Positions 1-10,061 of a stretch of DNA of 64,000 bases are shown here, piece by piece. Each line of letters starts with the position of its first letter. Position 1 is the stretch's first letter. The notes beneath the pieces were generated by a model that was not told where the DNA came from, ran no database searches, and saw only the letters and a program-made list of their open reading frames with translations. The stretch comes from Triops longicaudatus (taxonomy: Eukaryota > Arthropoda > Branchiopoda > Notostraca > Triopsidae). The position numbers and the translations under genes were made by a program. The DNA lies in NCBI GenBank assembly GCA_022885665.1, contig JAGQDJ010000077.1:186001-250000 (forward strand), given 5' to 3'.

Positions 1-3000
1 CTTCGTACAAACAAATTAGCTACAAATTTTCGATTTTTAAAGAAATAAAAAATAGTTGGGTAAACTTTTCGGAAAAGCTTATCGGTATTTTCTTATCATA
101 CAAGGATTTTTCGTTACGATAAACTACACACCCATATCAACCACCCCTAGAGAAATGGCCAGTAAGCTGAGCCATAAACAGAAAGGGGGAGTGGGTACGA
201 CTCCCCCGGGCGCCCGCCCGAGAAGGGCATCAAGAAGCCCTGTGTTAATAAATATGCATTCAATCTTCGAAAAATAAAAAAATACTCGCTAGAGGTATTG
301 TTTTACGTCCAGGACGCTCCGTGCTTTAGTCTAGTAAAATTAAAAATTTGAAATAACTTATGCAATACCCATTTCCGAAAATAGAGCAAAAGCCTTCTAA
401 CAATTCCAGTCAGGACTTCCAGTTTATTTTTGGACTTGTTACCATACTTTTTTTTTTATCAAGCTTCTATATGTGCGATCCACAGCTCTCGCAAGTTTTA
501 TGTCGATAACTTTTTAAAATATAAAATAAGTAATTAGAAACGGCAACAAGCCATGCTTACACCGTGTTTTAATTGAGAAGAAATAATTAATGAGCTAAAT
601 ACCCGCCTTTCTTGCCTTGAATCGTTCAATAGAGTCTAATGTTTCAAAAGTAGATCTACGCAGCGTTTTCACCTTATTTTTTTACTCATGAGGGGTAGGT
701 GCGTCTTGTGGTCTTGCCACCTCCGGGCGCCACTTTTAGGTCATTCCAGCCCGGCCAGTAAACGTACGAAATAAAACTATGGGGACAAAATGAAACGGGT
801 AAGAAGGTGAAGAAAAGCTCCGCACGTTGCGCTCCTTTTTCCCATTTCTGCTTTTAAAGGCGTTACAACGAAGAAATAATTGCCGTGGTAGAAGGAAAAG
901 AGAAAATGGAGCACCTCGCATATGGAAATTGATCGGTCCGTCGAGAATTGAAGGAAAAGGAGAGTGTGGACCAGCTTCTAACACACAGACCACTTGTCTC
1001 GAGAGAATAAGGAACAGACTTAAAGCTGTACTGTCTTCTGTATTTCTTCGGTAGGGTCAAAAACACCACTTTTGAGGTAGGAAGTGGAGGAAAGTGGGAA
1101 ACAACAAGATGAGTAAGTTTCTTTCGTCCCTTTTCGGCCATGTTGATCGGTATCAGATATCTGTTGAGAGAAAAGATCTAAATGGAGGGGTTAAGACACC
1201 ATAGCCTAGCTATTATCATGTTGTACACGGAGACCCAAAATTGAAAGAGAAGTAAAAACATGCTGTACAGTGCCCCCTTCCTTGGCGTCTTTTCTACTCT
1301 TGGGAAATCCCGGAAACACGGAACAAGACCAAGATCGCATGACCCGCTGGTTGTTTGACGCTTAAACTGGACAAAACTTTTCGAACATTTTTCGCATTCG
1401 GAAACAGAACGAAGGCAGAGGGACGCTCTCCTGCGTTCTCAGATGGTTAAACAGCGAGGATTTTTGAGAAAAAAATATTAAAAAAATAAGAAAATTTTTA
1501 AATATTAAAAAAAATAGGAAAAGAAAAATACGTAAATTCTCGTTACAGCGAGCCTGTCGGCTAAGATGCATAATTAGGTATTTTCAAGTTCGTTGTCTCG
1601 GACGCTTTTTTCTTAAATTTACGTAATTTGGGACCTTAAAATCCGTCTACTGTAGCCGATAGTTCGATACAGATAGATTCGTTAAAACGAGATTCTGCTG
1701 TAGAAATGCTCAAGTTATGAAAACTGTCCATGTACAACGAGTAGGCCTATTCGCAGTAATCCAGAATCCCAGGTTTACACTACAGCATAAAAAACATAAG
1801 AAAAACAGAGATTTATAAAAATGAAGAAAAAATGACAAACGAGTGAAACCAAAAGAACTACTGTACTATACTGACATATCGTTTTGAATAGGTAATCTCT
1901 TTTGAAAAAGTCGACTCTACAAACTGCTTTGCTTCGCTTTCACGCTTGAAAGAGTTGATTAGAATTTCATTTGGTCTGTTGTAAGGCAAAATGGAGAAAA
2001 AGGGGTCTACATGATTTAATACAGCCTCTTTTCTCGATAAACTGGTAGTTTCCTTAATAAATGTTGAGCTAATCGTAATTCTCTCCTCTGAAGTCTTAAA
2101 AATCTTTATAAACATTTCACGATTTGTCTTTTCCACCGTCCTTCCGCCTCCAGCCGAGCGAACAATCTTTAATTAATTATGCACATGTATCTTGTATGCC
2201 ACCGTTGCCTTGAACCCGGAACTAGCGAGGAAGTTTTATTCGAACGGAAGTAGCAACACGCAAAAGTTCCGTCAACTAACAGAGAACCTGGCAAACGGCA
2301 AGTAACTATCAAAGGCAGCAAATAAAACACTTATCTTAATGAGTACATTTGTAACAATAGGGAGACGTTTTCAACGTAATACAGACAACAAAATTCTTTT
2401 TAGCTCTCGGTCACTTTTTTATTTCTCACCCTAGGGGAAAATCTACAGGAATTTTATGTAGGCACGAAACAATCTAAAGTTGATCAATTTTACTGTTAAT
2501 TTCGAAAAACAGGCCTATGCGTGCACGTCGTCCCGTACTTTCATTTCACTTTTTCCACGAAAAATATTGTCACGATAGCCGGGTACTTGGTTTGAAACTT
2601 TGTTTTCTATAAAACAACATTACAGCTTGCAAGACTAACTCCGACTGACCCTTAGACAATTACCACGTTACCTTTTCCAACGTCCTTCACCTCAGATTTG
2701 CGTATGCAATTTTTCTAGGAAATACCTCAATCACTGATCCGTGGCAAATATGTAACCATTCGTTACAATATGAAAGGGAGATTATTATAATAACAGTAAA
2801 AAGGAACACCACGCGATGTATCGCTTGATTGTTTCATGTCATAAGCCTCGAGTTCAATGAGTCTAAAGAACAAGAATTTGTGTTGCATTCACTTTTCCTC
2901 AAAATATTCGTGCTACACACCAACAACTTGTTGACTTTGCTTAAGAATTGTAAAACCTACTAAATCCTGCTTTCGCGGAAGCCCTTCCCATCCCAAAATC

Positions 3001-3524
3001 TTGCCTGAATTAATAATCTACCTTGTGATTAACTTATGAACAAAAAAAAAAGAGGGATCGTTGTTCAGAAGAGCTGGCAAGTAATGCTCACGCATCCCAA
3101 GAAAACCGACCAGATTTAAGCAGAAAAATATCATGCATTTTAAGCGACCTCTTAACAGGCCTTCTTATTTATAGAAATTCTAGGTTGACACAGGAGCTCG
3201 AAGCTTGCGACATATAATCCCAAACTAGGTAGAAAAGTAGCTAATATATTGTATCGTGACTTCCAAGAAGTGGGAAGTGATCGGAAGTCGACGCTCCTGG
3301 AGAAAGTTTCATGTCCGGGATGACGAAAGTGAAAAAACCTAACGGGTACTTTCGCTCTCACTTTTGCTTATAGTACGGGACATAGAAAGGGGAAGGAGTG
3401 TGAATGACAAAACACGGGAACGTAGAGCAGGTTGGTCAGGCCAACGTTTAAACTGTTTCTAAGGTCCTTTATGGGTTAACGAGATTCCGGGTCTCCAAAC
3501 CATGGCGTCAACTTATTTATCTAC
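1..3524. other. Intergenic region without a convincing gene
   Basis: Open frames here are short, mostly lack an ATG and resemble no known family. The stretch holds a small GC-rich hairpin at 186-207 (GGGGGAGT against ACTCCCCC), an A-rich low-complexity stretch at about 1470-1520, and one copy of a dispersed 67-bp repeat at 1636-1702. A minus-strand frame at 1858-2136 (92 codons, starting at GTG) was considered and not accepted. Confidence 0.6.
1636..1702 (+). repeat. Dispersed repeat, copy 1 (partner at 22823-22889)
   Basis: These 67 bp align without gaps to 22823-22889 with 51 identities (76%) counted by eye. Shared blocks include TAAAATCCGT, TAGCCG, GATTCGTT and AGATTCTG. The copy contains TCGTTAAAACGA, which is close to palindromic. 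No protein frame is shared. An old mobile-element fragment is the simplest reading. Confidence 0.7.
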
Positions 3525-3562
3525 TATAAAAGGCTCGTGGTCCGATCCAGAAAAGCAACAGT
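3525..3562 (+). promoter_or_regulatory. Core promoter of secreted gene A (TATA box plus possible initiator)
   Basis: TATAAAAGG lies at 3525-3533. A possible arthropod-type initiator, ACAGT, lies at 3558-3562. The start codon follows at 3695, leaving a leader of roughly 135 nt. The initiator is a weaker match than those of genes C and E. Confidence 0.65.
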
Positions 3563-3694
3563 GATCTTCCAGCTCTAAAACAAAGCACACCTTACAAACC
3601 AATACTTGCCAACTTATTTCCTTTAATAAAAAGGAATCAAGTTCACCATAGGACAAACTTACCTGCTCTTCGTCCAGCTTCCAAGTTCTTCACT

Positions 3695-4537
3695 ATGAAC
3701 AAATTACTTTGCAACTGTTTGGTGAGTAATACATAATTATTTTATCTAAATTCCTGAGTTTTACCTAAATTCATTAATTTTAGAACATTAGTGACCATTA
3801 CAATGCATTAATTTGAAAGATACTTGTGTATCAAGTTCAAAATTTATTTGTAACTAATTTTTAAGTTTACCATAGTTCGTTGCGCATATCTTTGTTTACC
3901 GCTGTTGTTTCATTGTTTACATGTCCAAACTATACATAGCACTTGTACCGAAGCCATGTAAATATTTATTAACTTTTTGTTTCAATTGAAACAGGCTGTT
4001 GTGTTGTGGATGGGGTTCTTAAACGTGCTAAGCCACGCCTCTCCAGTGCCTATTACGCCCGTGGCCGAAACTCCGTTTCAAGAGCCGCCATCGTTCCAGC
4101 AATCTTTTGAAGAACAGCAAAAGGATGTAGAAGTGACCACATCAGAGGAAATCCCGATTTCCAGCAGTACCGACGCAAGTTTTCGTAACCTGGACGACAC
4201 CTCTGATCAGAGTGCGCTGCCCCCCTTCCCTGCAGGCTTCGAAAATTTTACCCTAGGAAGCGAGGGTAATTGGACCGAATTTGATATGGAAGGACGCAGT
4301 TTTGGTAAAATCAAAGACGCCGGGCAACGACTGTGGGTTTTCATGGGATTCGAAAAACTTCTTAATTGGCTTACTGGCAAAAAAGATGCCCATCCAATTT
4401 ATTTCCCTCACGAGCAGCATACTGTTTACCCCAGTCATCATTCGTCCGGCGTTTTTAATGCTTTCTTCAAACCTTTGAAGCCTGGAAGCAAGCCTGTTGT
4501 GGCCGTTCAAAACACCAACTACAGACCGTATTACTAA
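3695..4537 (+). CDS. Secreted protein A, 189 aa, two exons, family unknown
   Basis: Exon 1 (3695-3721) encodes nine residues, MNKLLCNCL, and ends at a GTGAGT donor. Exon 2 (3995-4537) follows an acceptor ending AACAG; the 273-bp intron is phase 0. Joining them gives an excellent signal peptide that neither exon has alone, with cleavage likely after LSHA (residue 24), which supports the model. The mature chain is acidic and rich in Ser, Thr, Glu and Pro, with N-glycosylation sequons NFT (93) and NWT (101). One hydrophobic helix-like segment (residues 121-137, two Trp) ends in TGKK, and the C-terminus is NTNYRPYY. The mature part has no cysteine. A possible ATTAAA polyadenylation signal is at 4696-4701. 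I recognise no family. A structural, cuticle-associated or glandular product would be possible, but nothing proves a role. Gene E shares the NYRP motif. Confidence 0.82.
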
Positions 4538-4797
4538 AAAATCCAAATTTTCCAAGTTTCAGCTGGCTGCAACTTACGCTGTATTTCCCGAATTCTCAAG
4601 ACATACTAATTTATGCAATACACGAAATTCCTAGAAATTCTTTGAAATTTCTTCGTAGCATGAGTTGGCTGTCGATATATGAGAGGTGAAAGGTAATTAA
4701 AGGAGGGAAAGCACCGAAATTTCCCAACGATTTTCTTTTTTGTTGGGTGAAAGGTTATGCTACAGCTGTGATTGTGTTTATAAAGGAAATGCGAGGA

Positions 4798-4824
4798 TAT
4801 AAAAGGCCAATTCCGCAGATCAGT
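4798..4824 (+). promoter_or_regulatory. Core promoter of secreted gene B
   Basis: TATAAAAGG at 4798-4806 matches the gene A box over nine bases. TCAGT at 4820-4824 fits the arthropod initiator, although 24 bp from the TATA box is a little short. Two GGTGAAA words lie upstream at 4685-4691 and 4746-4752. The start codon is at 4894. Confidence 0.65.
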
Positions 4825-4893
4825 AAGTCATTTGAAAGTGGGTTTCAAAAGTCGTTATATGCAGTAATCGTTTTCTCGTCCACTTTGGTAATC

Positions 4894-5794
4894 ATGGACC
4901 AGGTAAGGTTTTCGGATCCATTTCCCATAAAGTCTTGTTGGTTTTCAATCCTTTTAAATTTTCCAATTTTCAATCTAGATCAGTTCGCGGAGGATAACCT
5001 TTCGAGTCTGTCTCTTGATGCTTGCAACCCTCCAGCTTTGTCGGTCTTATCCAGCCATTGACAAATCCTCCACGCTTATTGACGCCAGGGCCCTGAATTC
5101 AATGAAGGTCCTGGCATCAAATACTAATCACACGCACTCACGTCAAAGTGGCGATCTGGACTTCGACTCCCCAATGCATCATCCAACAAGGCCATCTTTT
5201 CCACCGCCGAATCAACCTTTCCGAACAAGACCGACACGCAAACCTGAAAGAGATAGCTTTTGGAGTTACCTAAACCCAGTGGCTTCACTTAGAAAAATTG
5301 TCGAAATCGTAACGGGCGAGACTGAAGAAGAAGAACCAAGTGAACCCAAATTACCAAGACGCAGCTTCCGCCGACCAAGCTTCATGGAATCCCTTCGCCG
5401 TAATAATCCAAGCCAGCCTCGAACGAACTTTAACGAATCTTCAATTGCAAAAATAAGTAATAACGCAAGTAATGTCGAAGAACCTACCCTGCCACCCGAA
5501 GTGCAGGCCAGAATCATTGACCAAATCATGGCATCTCTGACTACGGAATCAAACCCGTCTGTACAAGGAAGCTCTCCTTTACCGATGGTTTACGGAGCCC
5601 CGTTGACTGATGCTCCACAGTATAATGCAGCGAGTTATTTGTCGAGTCCAACGCAATCGGCCGTGAATTCTTATGCACCGAATAATGCAGTATTTCCTTT
5701 CCCAACTGCTCCGAGTTTAGTCGCAGTTCGCCCGGTTGCTGACTTGGAGTTCCGATCACTTATTCCCTTGTTAGAAAGCGGTGTTTTACCGTGA
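4894..5794 (+). CDS. Secreted protein B, 274 aa, two exons, family unknown
   Basis: Exon 1 (4894-4902) encodes only MDQ and is followed by GTAAGG. Exon 2 (4979-5794) begins after TCTAG; the 76-bp intron is phase 0. The joined N-terminus has a basic head (SSRR) and a hydrophobic core, with cleavage likely near RSYPA (residue 29). The mature protein is rich in Pro, Arg, Ser and Asn, with a basic Arg/Pro part (about residues 72-94) and acidic EEEEP (119-123). Sequons are at N53, N155 and N165. A possible amphipathic segment begins FWSYLNP at 97 and ends TGE near 117, recalling the Trp-to-TG segment of gene A. The C-terminal third is rich in Ala, Pro, Ser and Tyr. The mature chain has no cysteine. 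It lies about 360 bp downstream of gene A on the same strand and converges on gene C. No known domain is recognised. Confidence 0.82.
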
Positions 5795-6582
5795 AATGTA
5801 TGTTGTGTCGCGTTTCGATTGGCCAACTGAGTGCACGAGAAGTTAATACATTGTTTATTATTTTATTTTTTTTCTTCTGGTGACTATGGACGACATTCTT
5901 TACTTTCCTGGCAGATGGCATCCTATTTCGGAAACTTAATGGGAAAATGAATACGGAAACTACACGAAAACTACACTACACTACTAGAAAAATAGTGATA
6001 ATTGTAAAAGGGTTATTCTTAAGAAATCGGTGCTCGTCATTGAACAAAATTCTATAGAGTTCACGATATGTCTTTCGATGTTTGTTTTTTAGGTTGACTT
6101 TCTAATTACGTTTTTAATTTAGAAGTGTAAGTTATTTCATTCTACGAAATCTATAAATTAGGTTCTTTCTATTATGTTCCCTGTATATTTTTTCATACGG
6201 GAGTATTAATTTCCAAATTGCAGAGCTCGCGACATGCTGGCTTTCTCTTATTAAAATATTGTTTTACACCGTTTCCGAGTCAACGTCGCCACCTAGCGCT
6301 AGCTAGTGAAACTTCTTACCTGATGGCGTTCGATCTCCGTACTTCCGTGATTTCTGCTGCACTACGCAGCTCTTTTCTGCAATTTCAATTAGATCTCAAG
6401 ACGCTTACAGTAACTTACAAAACAGAGATCAAATTGTATGTTCAAAATTTTAGCAGAACGAAATGCCGTGTTTTTGCAATGTATTTGAATAGTAGTATTT
6501 CTATCAGAACATGTAGGACCATTTCCTTCACGTTGTAGGTAGATAAAGAATTTAAAATAGTTGAGTAAAACACAGAATCTCT
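5795..6582. other. Intergenic region between convergent genes B and C
   Basis: This should hold the 3' untranslated end of gene B, though I see no clear AATAAA close to its stop. A 106-codon plus-strand frame at 6218-6538 has no ATG at its start and no family resemblance. A short palindrome CTAGCGCTAG lies near 6294. Nothing else stands out. Confidence 0.55.
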
Positions 6583-6588
6583 TTTATT
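6583..6588 (-). terminator. Polyadenylation signal of gene C
   Basis: AATAAA on the minus strand (TTTATT on plus) lies about 46 nt past the stop codon of gene C. Confidence 0.6.
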
Positions 6589-6633
6589 ATCGAATTATTT
6601 TAAATTAAGTCATAATTTAAGCAGTTAATTAAT

Positions 6634-7413
6634 TTATACATTTCTTTCATAGAAGAAGTCCTCGGCAGGATATTTTTGTTGTTCATAGGGTGGGCTAGCT
6701 TCGTTGACACGATTTGGTGGCTGGTACGCGTTGGTTTCTCCATGTGGGCGCTCATGCCGGGGGTACTCGTACGTGCTCGCATAGTCAGGTGACGGACAAT
6801 CGTATGGGCGATTTTGCTCGGTATTGTATTCCAGTGGTAATGGCTTAGTTAGAAAGTAATCGGATTCTTTGTTGCTGTAGTACGGATCTTCGTCTTTAAA
6901 GGGTTGGGAACCAGGTAAGTTGTTTTCACAGTTATCTTGGTATACAGGCTTCATTTCGGGATAAAATTGTTGACGTGGTGGATACCAACTCGGCGGAGGA
7001 AAGAAAAGTCCTCCTAAAGGCACGAGAGGAAGAGGTGGACCAGGAAAGAATGGAGGTGGTGGTCCTCCAACAAATACTGGAGGCGGAACAGGAGTAAACG
7101 GAGGTGGAGGAGGCGGGCCAGGAATAAATGGAGGTGGAGGAGGCGGGCCAGGAATAAATGGAGGTGGAGGAGGCGGGCCGAATTGGCGACCAAGGACAAA
7201 CGGATTGTTTCCAAACAGAGTTTGCATTAATCGCAGAGGAATTCTGTGAGAGTCGTCGGTGCTGATGGGATTATCATCAAAATCGTCGTCACGACGGTGG
7301 TCATCGAATTCAAAGAAATCGTCCATACCTCTCCTCCGTCCGGTTAAGGGTTGCGCAAATAAATGAGGTAACAGTAGACATGTCGTAAGAATTAGTATGA
7401 AATACTTCAACAT
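6634..7413 (-). CDS. Secreted proline-rich protein C, 259 aa, family unknown
   Basis: The ATG at 7413-7411 immediately follows a T-rich acceptor ending TAG. A 53-bp intron (7414-7466, donor GTTAGT) separates it from a 28-nt untranslated first exon, so the coding part is one exon. A clear signal peptide ends at HLFA (residue 20). The mature chain opens with a basic/acidic stretch (GRRR, then Asp-rich DDHRRDDDFDD). Next come three repeats of GPPPPPPF(I/T)P (about 79-108), a Pro/Gly/Phe-rich stretch to about 145, and a Tyr/Pro/Glu-rich tail. Two cysteines remain (162 and 206) and could pair. The proline blocks suggest an extended polyproline-II structural protein; this is inference. Low-complexity composition makes homology searches difficult. 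It converges on gene B and lies upstream of gene D's 3' end. Confidence 0.85.
   Translation of the reverse strand: MLKYFILILTTCLLLPHLFAQPLTGRRRGMDDFFEFDDHRRDDDFDDNPISTDDSHRIPLRLMQTLFGNNPFVLGRQFGPPPPPPFIPGPPPPPPFIPGPPPPPPFTPVPPPVFVGGPPPPFFPGPPLPLVPLGGLFFPPPSWYPPRQQFYPEMKPVYQDNCENNLPGSQPFKDEDPYYSNKESDYFLTKPLPLEYNTEQNRPYDCPSPDYASTYEYPRHERPHGETNAYQPPNRVNEASPPYEQQKYPAEDFFYERNV
7091..7180 (-). repeat. Coding minisatellite, 3 x 30 bp, in gene C
   Basis: Three consecutive 30-bp units at 7091-7120, 7121-7150 and 7151-7180 encode GPPPPPPFIP-type decapeptides. Units two and three differ only at their last base. Unit one has two substitutions (GAGTAAACG for GAATAAATG). The near identity implies recent slippage or unequal exchange, so copy number may vary between individuals. 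Confidence 0.9.
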
Positions 7414-7489
7414 CTAAAAAAAAAATATTAGAAAATTATGTTTGAATGACCTGATTGCAGACTAACCTTGACGCAGACGAGGAAACAAT

Positions 7490-7525
7490 GAAATGATGCT
7501 ACTTACATAGCAGTTTGCTTATATA
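7490..7525 (-). promoter_or_regulatory. Core promoter of secreted gene C
   Basis: On the minus strand TATATAAG occupies 7525-7518, and TCATTTC at 7496-7490 is a full match to the YYANWYY initiator. Its A at 7494 is 31 bp from the first T of the TATA box, the canonical distance. This sets the 28-nt first exon (7494-7467). TTTCACC (GGTGAAA on the gene strand) lies upstream at 7543-7549 of the plus strand. Confidence 0.75.
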
Positions 7526-8381
7526 CGTTTATCCCTCGGAACTTTCACCTGTTGTGATCTTTGCCAGGGTAGCATTGTCTTCTTATTGGATGTGAAACTG
7601 CTTTCGTAAGAGTTCTATTTCAAGACGGAGAAAATGTGTTTCCCTCGAAAAGCCATTGAAAAGGAATAATTTTTTCATGTCTACTTTCTTCAGGGAAAGA
7701 AGAAACAGCTTTCTTAAGGTTTAATAATGCTTTAATTCTTTCCGTTTTATTTTTACAATTGGCATTTTCCCCGATACAACGCAAATTTAAGTACGCCTTT
7801 TCTGGAAACTTCTTAAGATTATCTGCGGAGAATTCTTGTAAAAGGAATACATAAAACTTTCTCGATATTTAGGGTCTATAATTTAACGCTTTTTGTTTAA
7901 TTTCTGGAAGATTCTAGAGTCCACTTTACAGTTGCCGGGTAACTCTAATTCTGACGTTTCCTTGGAAATCTCCGGTTGCCATAACTCGTATATTCACTCC
8001 GCAAGCAGATTTTTGTTTTTGAAGTCCCGTAAATGTCATACTGATAATTATATTTTTTGTTTATACAATCTAAACTCGTATTGGAGTGCGTAAATTAGTT
8101 AAGATCGGTTATATTGGCAGTTTTCAACTGTTGCATTACATGATACCAATTTTTCAGGGTGGCATGAAAAATCGAACCTGTAAAAGTAGAAACTCAAATT
8201 ACCAGGAAACGCACATTGTTACAAAAATAATTTCGCGTAAGATTGCTGTTATTGTTGTATTTCCAAGTAAGTCCAAGAAATAAATAGTCAACAAGTTCTC
8301 ACAATATTATTGCAATATTTTACAGGATTATTTTGCCATGGTTCGCGTAATTAACCCATGCCCATTTCAAAATTCCACGAG
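7526..8381. other. Intergenic region between genes C and D
   Basis: It contains the upstream region of gene C and the 3' side of gene D. Two short plus-strand frames (7893-8093 and 8086-8283) have no family resemblance or promoter context. I see no clear polyadenylation signal for gene D here. Confidence 0.55.
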
Positions 8382-9641
8382 TTAATCGACAACAATAACT
8401 AGCGTCTGATCATCTTCGTTTGGCTGATCACCACGTGAGTCGTCCTTAAACACCGGAAATCTGGCGTGAATTTCATAATGTTTACCACCAGGATTCTGTT
8501 TCTCCGCTGGTAAAATATCTGAAACTTCTTCAGAACTAGATACCAAAGGCGTGTCTAGAAACTTCAAAGCAGGAGGTACGAATGGGATTTTCTTCGAAGA
8601 ACGCGATTTTGCTTCAACTGGACTGAAGTCATCAACTAATTTAAGTGATGGAGGCTTATACGGGATACGCTTCGAAACCTTGGAAGAACGGAGTACTGCT
8701 TCTGCTGGACTATCTTCATCAACTTCATCTTCAAGAACTGGAAGCACTTGGGGAGTAGGCTTCGAAGAACGAGATTCAGAACCAAGCTTCAGCAGCTTAA
8801 CGAAAGCTGGAGGTGTATAGGAACTCCTCCGAGCTGCTTCGTTTGAACGGCTTTCGGAATCTTGGTCCAAAAACTTTTCGAAAGCTGGAGGCGTGTACAG
8901 ACTTGTCTTTACGGTATTGGACTCTTCATGATTACGCTGAAGCTTTTGGAAAGAGGGAGGTACGTATGGTAGATCTTTCTTTGGCTGAAATTCCTTGTTT
9001 TGTTCTACCCTTGAAGGTGAAATACTTTCAGGCTCGAAAGAGTGTTCGTCAAAAAGACCATGCCTTTCGTCAGGGCGTGGAAAAAATTCAGGCTCGTAAG
9101 ATTCAGACCTCGTAGTTTGAGGTTTAATTGATGGCAGGTTTTCGTCGAATTCAGAATGGGGCGCAGGATGGACAATCGTTCGCAGGACACGATATTCAAT
9201 GGTAGTAATACCAACAGGAACAATAGGTCCAGGTGGCAAATTGGGCATGGGTGACAATGGAGCTGGAGCTAAGGGACCGAAACGGAATTGAGGCAAAGGG
9301 GCCAAAAAGGGTGGCGGAGGTGGAGGTAAGAAAGGAGGGAATCTTGGTGGAAGTGGCATAGCTGCGGGAGGTGGTGGTGGGACGAAGAAAGATGGAGGAG
9401 GTGGCGGGAAAAATTCAGGTTGCTCTGGAAGATCATCTAAAGGTAAGTTTGGACTTCTGGGAGGGCCTTCCATAGATCTTGCATCATAGAAATCTGTTTC
9501 AGGAAGAGATTCAGCATCCAAGTATCTTTCTGGAAAAAAGGGCTCTTCCACAGGAAATTGTGGACGATCATGAAAGTGGTCGAAAATAGGGGATGAGAGT
9601 GTCAGGCAGACACAGGATAATACAATTGCAACAACGAGCAT
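8382..9641 (-). CDS. Secreted proline-rich repeat protein D, 419 aa, family unknown
   Basis: The frame is open upstream, but the proper start is the ATG at 9641-9639. It directly follows a TTTACAG acceptor and begins a good signal peptide (MLVVAIVLSC, cleavage near residue 17). A probable intron (9642-9739, donor GTAATT) separates it from a short untranslated first exon. Domains: an acidic/aromatic stretch (about 19-75), a polyproline block with Phe (about 76-140), a short Ile/Val-rich part (VGITTIEYRVLRTIV, 143-157), then five spaced motifs of form (Y/F)xPP(A/S)(F/L) followed by Lys and Leu at about 226, 249, 275, 328 and 354, separated by Ser/Glu/Arg linkers. The mature chain has no cysteine. 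It shares a 190-bp divergent promoter interval with gene E. An extracellular structural or matrix role is possible but unproved. Confidence 0.85.
   Translation of the reverse strand: MLVVAIVLSCVCLTLSSPIFDHFHDRPQFPVEEPFFPERYLDAESLPETDFYDARSMEGPPRSPNLPLDDLPEQPEFFPPPPPSFFVPPPPPAAMPLPPRFPPFLPPPPPPFLAPLPQFRFGPLAPAPLSPMPNLPPGPIVPVGITTIEYRVLRTIVHPAPHSEFDENLPSIKPQTTRSESYEPEFFPRPDERHGLFDEHSFEPESISPSRVEQNKEFQPKKDLPYVPPSFQKLQRNHEESNTVKTSLYTPPAFEKFLDQDSESRSNEAARRSSYTPPAFVKLLKLGSESRSSKPTPQVLPVLEDEVDEDSPAEAVLRSSKVSKRIPYKPPSLKLVDDFSPVEAKSRSSKKIPFVPPALKFLDTPLVSSSEEVSDILPAEKQNPGGKHYEIHARFPVFKDDSRGDQPNEDDQTLVIVVD
8553..8972 (-). repeat. Five spaced YxPPAFxK-type motifs in protein D
   Basis: Motifs at residues 226 (YVPPSFQKL), 249 (YTPPAFEKF), 275 (YTPPAFVKL), 328 (YKPPSLKLV) and 354 (FVPPALKFL) recur every 23 to 53 residues. 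Linkers rich in Ser, Arg, Lys and Glu (SESRS, AKSRSSK) are partly shared. This looks like an old internal duplication kept at the motif and lost between. Confidence 0.85.
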
Positions 9642-9778
9642 CTGTAAAGAGAACAACACGATTAGTGAAATTTTGTTGTTATGTATGATTTTATGACAAT
9701 ATGGATTTTTAAGAATTGTTAGTAGGAAGTTGAAATTACTTTTAAGAGGTGTTGCAACGCTTATTATTTCGCAAAGAA

Positions 9779-9811
9779 TGTAATGATTGCTATGACTATC
9801 GGCTTTATATA
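9779..9811 (-). promoter_or_regulatory. Core promoter of secreted gene D
   Basis: TATATAAAG is read on the minus strand at 9811-9803. Candidate initiators are TCATTAC (A at 9784) and ACATTC (A at 9779), 27 and 32 bp downstream. The untranslated exon would then run to 9740. Confidence 0.65.
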
Positions 9812-10001
9812 GCAAGTAGCCTATTAAGATGTTAACCTGTTTTCTTCGAGAGAAATTTAGGTGAAATTATTCGGTTTTCTCGAGAAATTTTGATACTTTA
9901 ATTACTTAACAGGATATACTGAGCACTGCTGACAGAGTTGACTTCCTTGACGCAAAGATTTCCTGGAGAGTAGAAAATAACCTGGAGAAAATAGGGTGCA
10001 C
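9812..10001. promoter_or_regulatory. Divergent promoter interval shared by genes D and E
   Basis: Only 190 bp separate the outward-facing TATA boxes of D and E, so any enhancer here can act on both. It holds GGTGAAA at 9860-9866 and two CCTGGAGA words about 20 bp apart just upstream of the E promoter (near 9962 and 9981). Confidence 0.55.
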
Positions 10002-10037
10002 TATAAAGAGAGGTTTTTACAAAAGCTTACTCACTTT
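10002..10037 (+). promoter_or_regulatory. Core promoter of secreted gene E
   Basis: TATAAAG starts at 10002, and TCACTTT at 10031-10037 is a full YYANWYY initiator with its A at 10033, 31 bp from the TATA box. The start codon at 10062 leaves a leader of about 29 nt. Confidence 0.75.
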
Positions 10038-10061
10038 AGTGACCGCTTACGTCAACATAAA

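Noticed and set aside
4253..4555. Antisense frames over genes A to F and slp
   Set aside because: They are mirror images of real coding exons and lack signal peptides or promoters of their own.
9642..9815. In-frame 58-codon N-terminal extension of protein D
   Set aside because: It crosses the probable 5' intron. The acceptor directly before the ATG at 9641 and the signal peptide starting there favour the shorter protein.
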